Shown: piece by piece, positions 63,231 through 64,000 of the stretch
Layout: every line of letters starts with the position of its first letter
Position numbering within the stretch: position 1 is the first letter of the stretch
Program-made: the position numbers and the translations under genes
Origin: Morchella semilibera
Taxonomy: Eukaryota; Ascomycota; Pezizomycetes; Pezizales; Morchellaceae
Reading direction: 5' to 3'
Assembly (NCBI GenBank): GCA_009192285.1
Contig: WBVU01000003.1
Coordinates: forward strand, 3,999,973 to 4,063,972
Length of the DNA stretch: 64,000 nucleotides
Notes under the pieces: model-generated
Database searches by the model: none
The model's input: the letters and a program-made list of their open reading frames with translations, nothing else
Told to the model about the DNA's origin: nothing

Positions 63231-63429
63231 ACCCTAACTAACCCTAACTAACCCTAACTAACCCTAACTAACCCTAACTAACCCTAACTAACCCTAACTA
63301 ACCCTAACTAACCCTAACTAACCCTAACTAACCCTAACTAACCCTAACTAACCCTAACTAACCCCTAGCTAACCCTAACTAACCCTAACTAACCCTAACT
63401 TGATCACTAACCCTAACAAACCCTAACAA
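63231..63429. repeat. Telomere-like tandem array, 10-bp unit
   Basis: Thirteen perfect head-to-tail copies of ACCCTAACTA (63231-63360; TTAGTTAGGG on the other strand) are followed by a variant and three or so further copies, then decayed CCCTAACAAA units to about 63429. The C-rich strand reads left to right, so a true telomere here would have its chromosome end on the left and its interior on the right. Confidence 0.9.
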
Positions 63430-63430
63430 A

Positions 63431-63821
63431 CTCCTGTGACCAACAAACCTGAGACAATGCCTTAAGGAGACCATGCAACAGCTCTCGCAGAGGACGGAGT
63501 AGCGATTTCCTGCTGGATGAAGATGATAAAACCGGTGTAGGCCAGGCCGGAGTATACCTGGTAGCGGGCGAGATCTCACCAGGCGAATTCCACCCCAGGA
63601 GGGGCTGGGATAGGGAGAGCGACCATTGATTCCGTTGAAAGTGAGATATCATTTGATGTAGATGATGCAGCAGCCCTAGTAGAAGATCTTTTTCAAGTTT
63701 GGCTACCCCTCCTGCCTCCACCTTTAATGAAGGTGTGACGAGGTTAGTGGATATCGATATGTTCGCAGGTGTAAGGGATAGCTTAACGCATTGGTTATCT
63801 TGTTCCTGTGTCGAGGAGATT
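63431..63821 (+). pseudogene. Decayed coding sequence next to the telomere-like array
   Basis: Three coding-like blocks follow one another in shifting frames: 'SSDFLLDEDDKTGVGQAG' with 'YLVAGEISPGEFHPRRGW', then 'DSVESEISFDVDDAAALVED' with 'LFQVWLPLLPPPLMKV', then 'GVTRLVDIDMFAGVRDSLTH'. Stops or single-base shifts separate them. I do not recognise the family; a decayed subtelomeric or transposon gene is possible. Confidence 0.4.
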
Positions 63822-63874
63822 GATTTTTGAGATCAATTGATGAATAAGGTTGATTCACCTCTCTGAAGGGGTGC

Positions 63875-64000
63875 ATGGCGGGCCCAGAACCATCCTTGCC
63901 GTTCTCATTCCCGTTCCGCCCATCCAGTGAATCCGGAAAGTCAAAAGGCTCAGGGCGCTCCTCGCTCAGAGCTTGCGTTACTGGCTCCGACGGAAGTGGA
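63875..64000 (+). CDS. Possible start of a gene cut by the window end
   Basis: An ATG opens a frame ('MAGPEPSLPFSFPFRPSSES...') that is uninterrupted for 42 codons to the last base. It is Ser/Pro/Gly-rich, without a recognisable domain. It could also continue the decayed sequence just upstream. Weak call. Confidence 0.25.
   Translation, partial: MAGPEPSLPFSFPFRPSSESGKSKGSGRSSLRACVTGSDGSG

Noticed and set aside
63231-63429. CRISPR-like repeat array
   Set aside because: Repeats are directly abutting 10-mers without spacers; it is a telomere-like tandem repeat.

Overview
The window is nuclear DNA of a filamentous ascomycete (Pezizomycotina). The support is short GT-AG introns (mostly 45-120 nt) with CTAAC-type branch points, a Zn2Cys6 regulator, a bifunctional ARG5,6 gene, a RID/Masc1-type cytosine methyltransferase, a GH76 mannosidase of the Dfg5/Dcw1 type, an Hsp9/Hsp12 protein, and dispersed, non-operonic genes on both strands. 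I cannot name the genus. No CRISPR array, rRNA, complete transposon or prokaryotic-style operon was seen. All exon boundaries below were inferred by eye from splice signals, reading phase and family conservation.

Layout. 1.4-4.2 kb: Zn2Cys6 transcription factor (+). 5.6-6.1 kb: small EutQ-like cupin (+). 6.6-8.2 kb: mitochondrial 2-methylcitrate synthase (-). 8.9-11.6 kb: ARG5,6 (-). 13.4-14.3 kb: synaptobrevin (-). 16.8-18.5 kb: GH76 mannosidase (+). 20.4-22.4 kb: membrane-anchored pepsin-like protein without catalytic motifs (+). 22.8-23.0 kb: Harbinger-type MITE. 23.4-25.4 kb: mitochondrial 2-methylisocitrate lyase (+). 26.4-28.3 kb: MFS transporter (+). 29.1-31.3 kb: haem-oxygenase-like diiron protein (+). 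32.0-37.6 kb: NAC alpha, an OCA5-type TBC protein and NAC beta, all (-). 38.6 kb: 85-residue orphan (+). 39.1-40.2 kb: acyl-protein thioesterase (-). 40.9-42.4 kb: Ivy1-like protein (+). 43.9-47.3 kb: RID-like methyltransferase with a frameshift (+). 47.9-48.3 kb: 68-residue membrane peptide (-). 49.5 kb: Hsp9/12 (+). 50.9-51.6 kb: twin-CX9C protein (+). 51.7-53.9 kb: URI/Bud27 prefoldin (-). 54.3-55.4 kb: TFB3/MAT1 (+). 55.8-56.6 kb: unidentified GC-rich gene (-). 56.6-63.2 kb: gene-free, with fold-back repeats and a tRNA-like element. 63.23-63.42 kb: a 10-bp telomere-like array beside a single N, followed by decayed coding sequence.

How the genes relate. Most are unrelated housekeeping genes. 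Two of the three dedicated enzymes of the mitochondrial methylcitrate cycle (propionyl-CoA disposal) lie about 15 kb apart. Both subunits of the nascent-polypeptide-associated complex lie within 6 kb. The RID homologue implies that the lineage has, or had, RIP- or MIP-type silencing of repeats.

Two global points. First, the block from about 49.4 to 56.6 kb is much richer in G+C, with G/C-ending codons, than the rest. Second, several genes (rid, the CX9C gene, URI and the gene at 56 kb) are broken by single-base shifts, mostly in C or G runs. That may reflect homopolymer sequencing errors rather than true decay. The most unusual single observation is the NAC beta gene, whose conserved Gly-Gly is best explained by a one-nucleotide exon.
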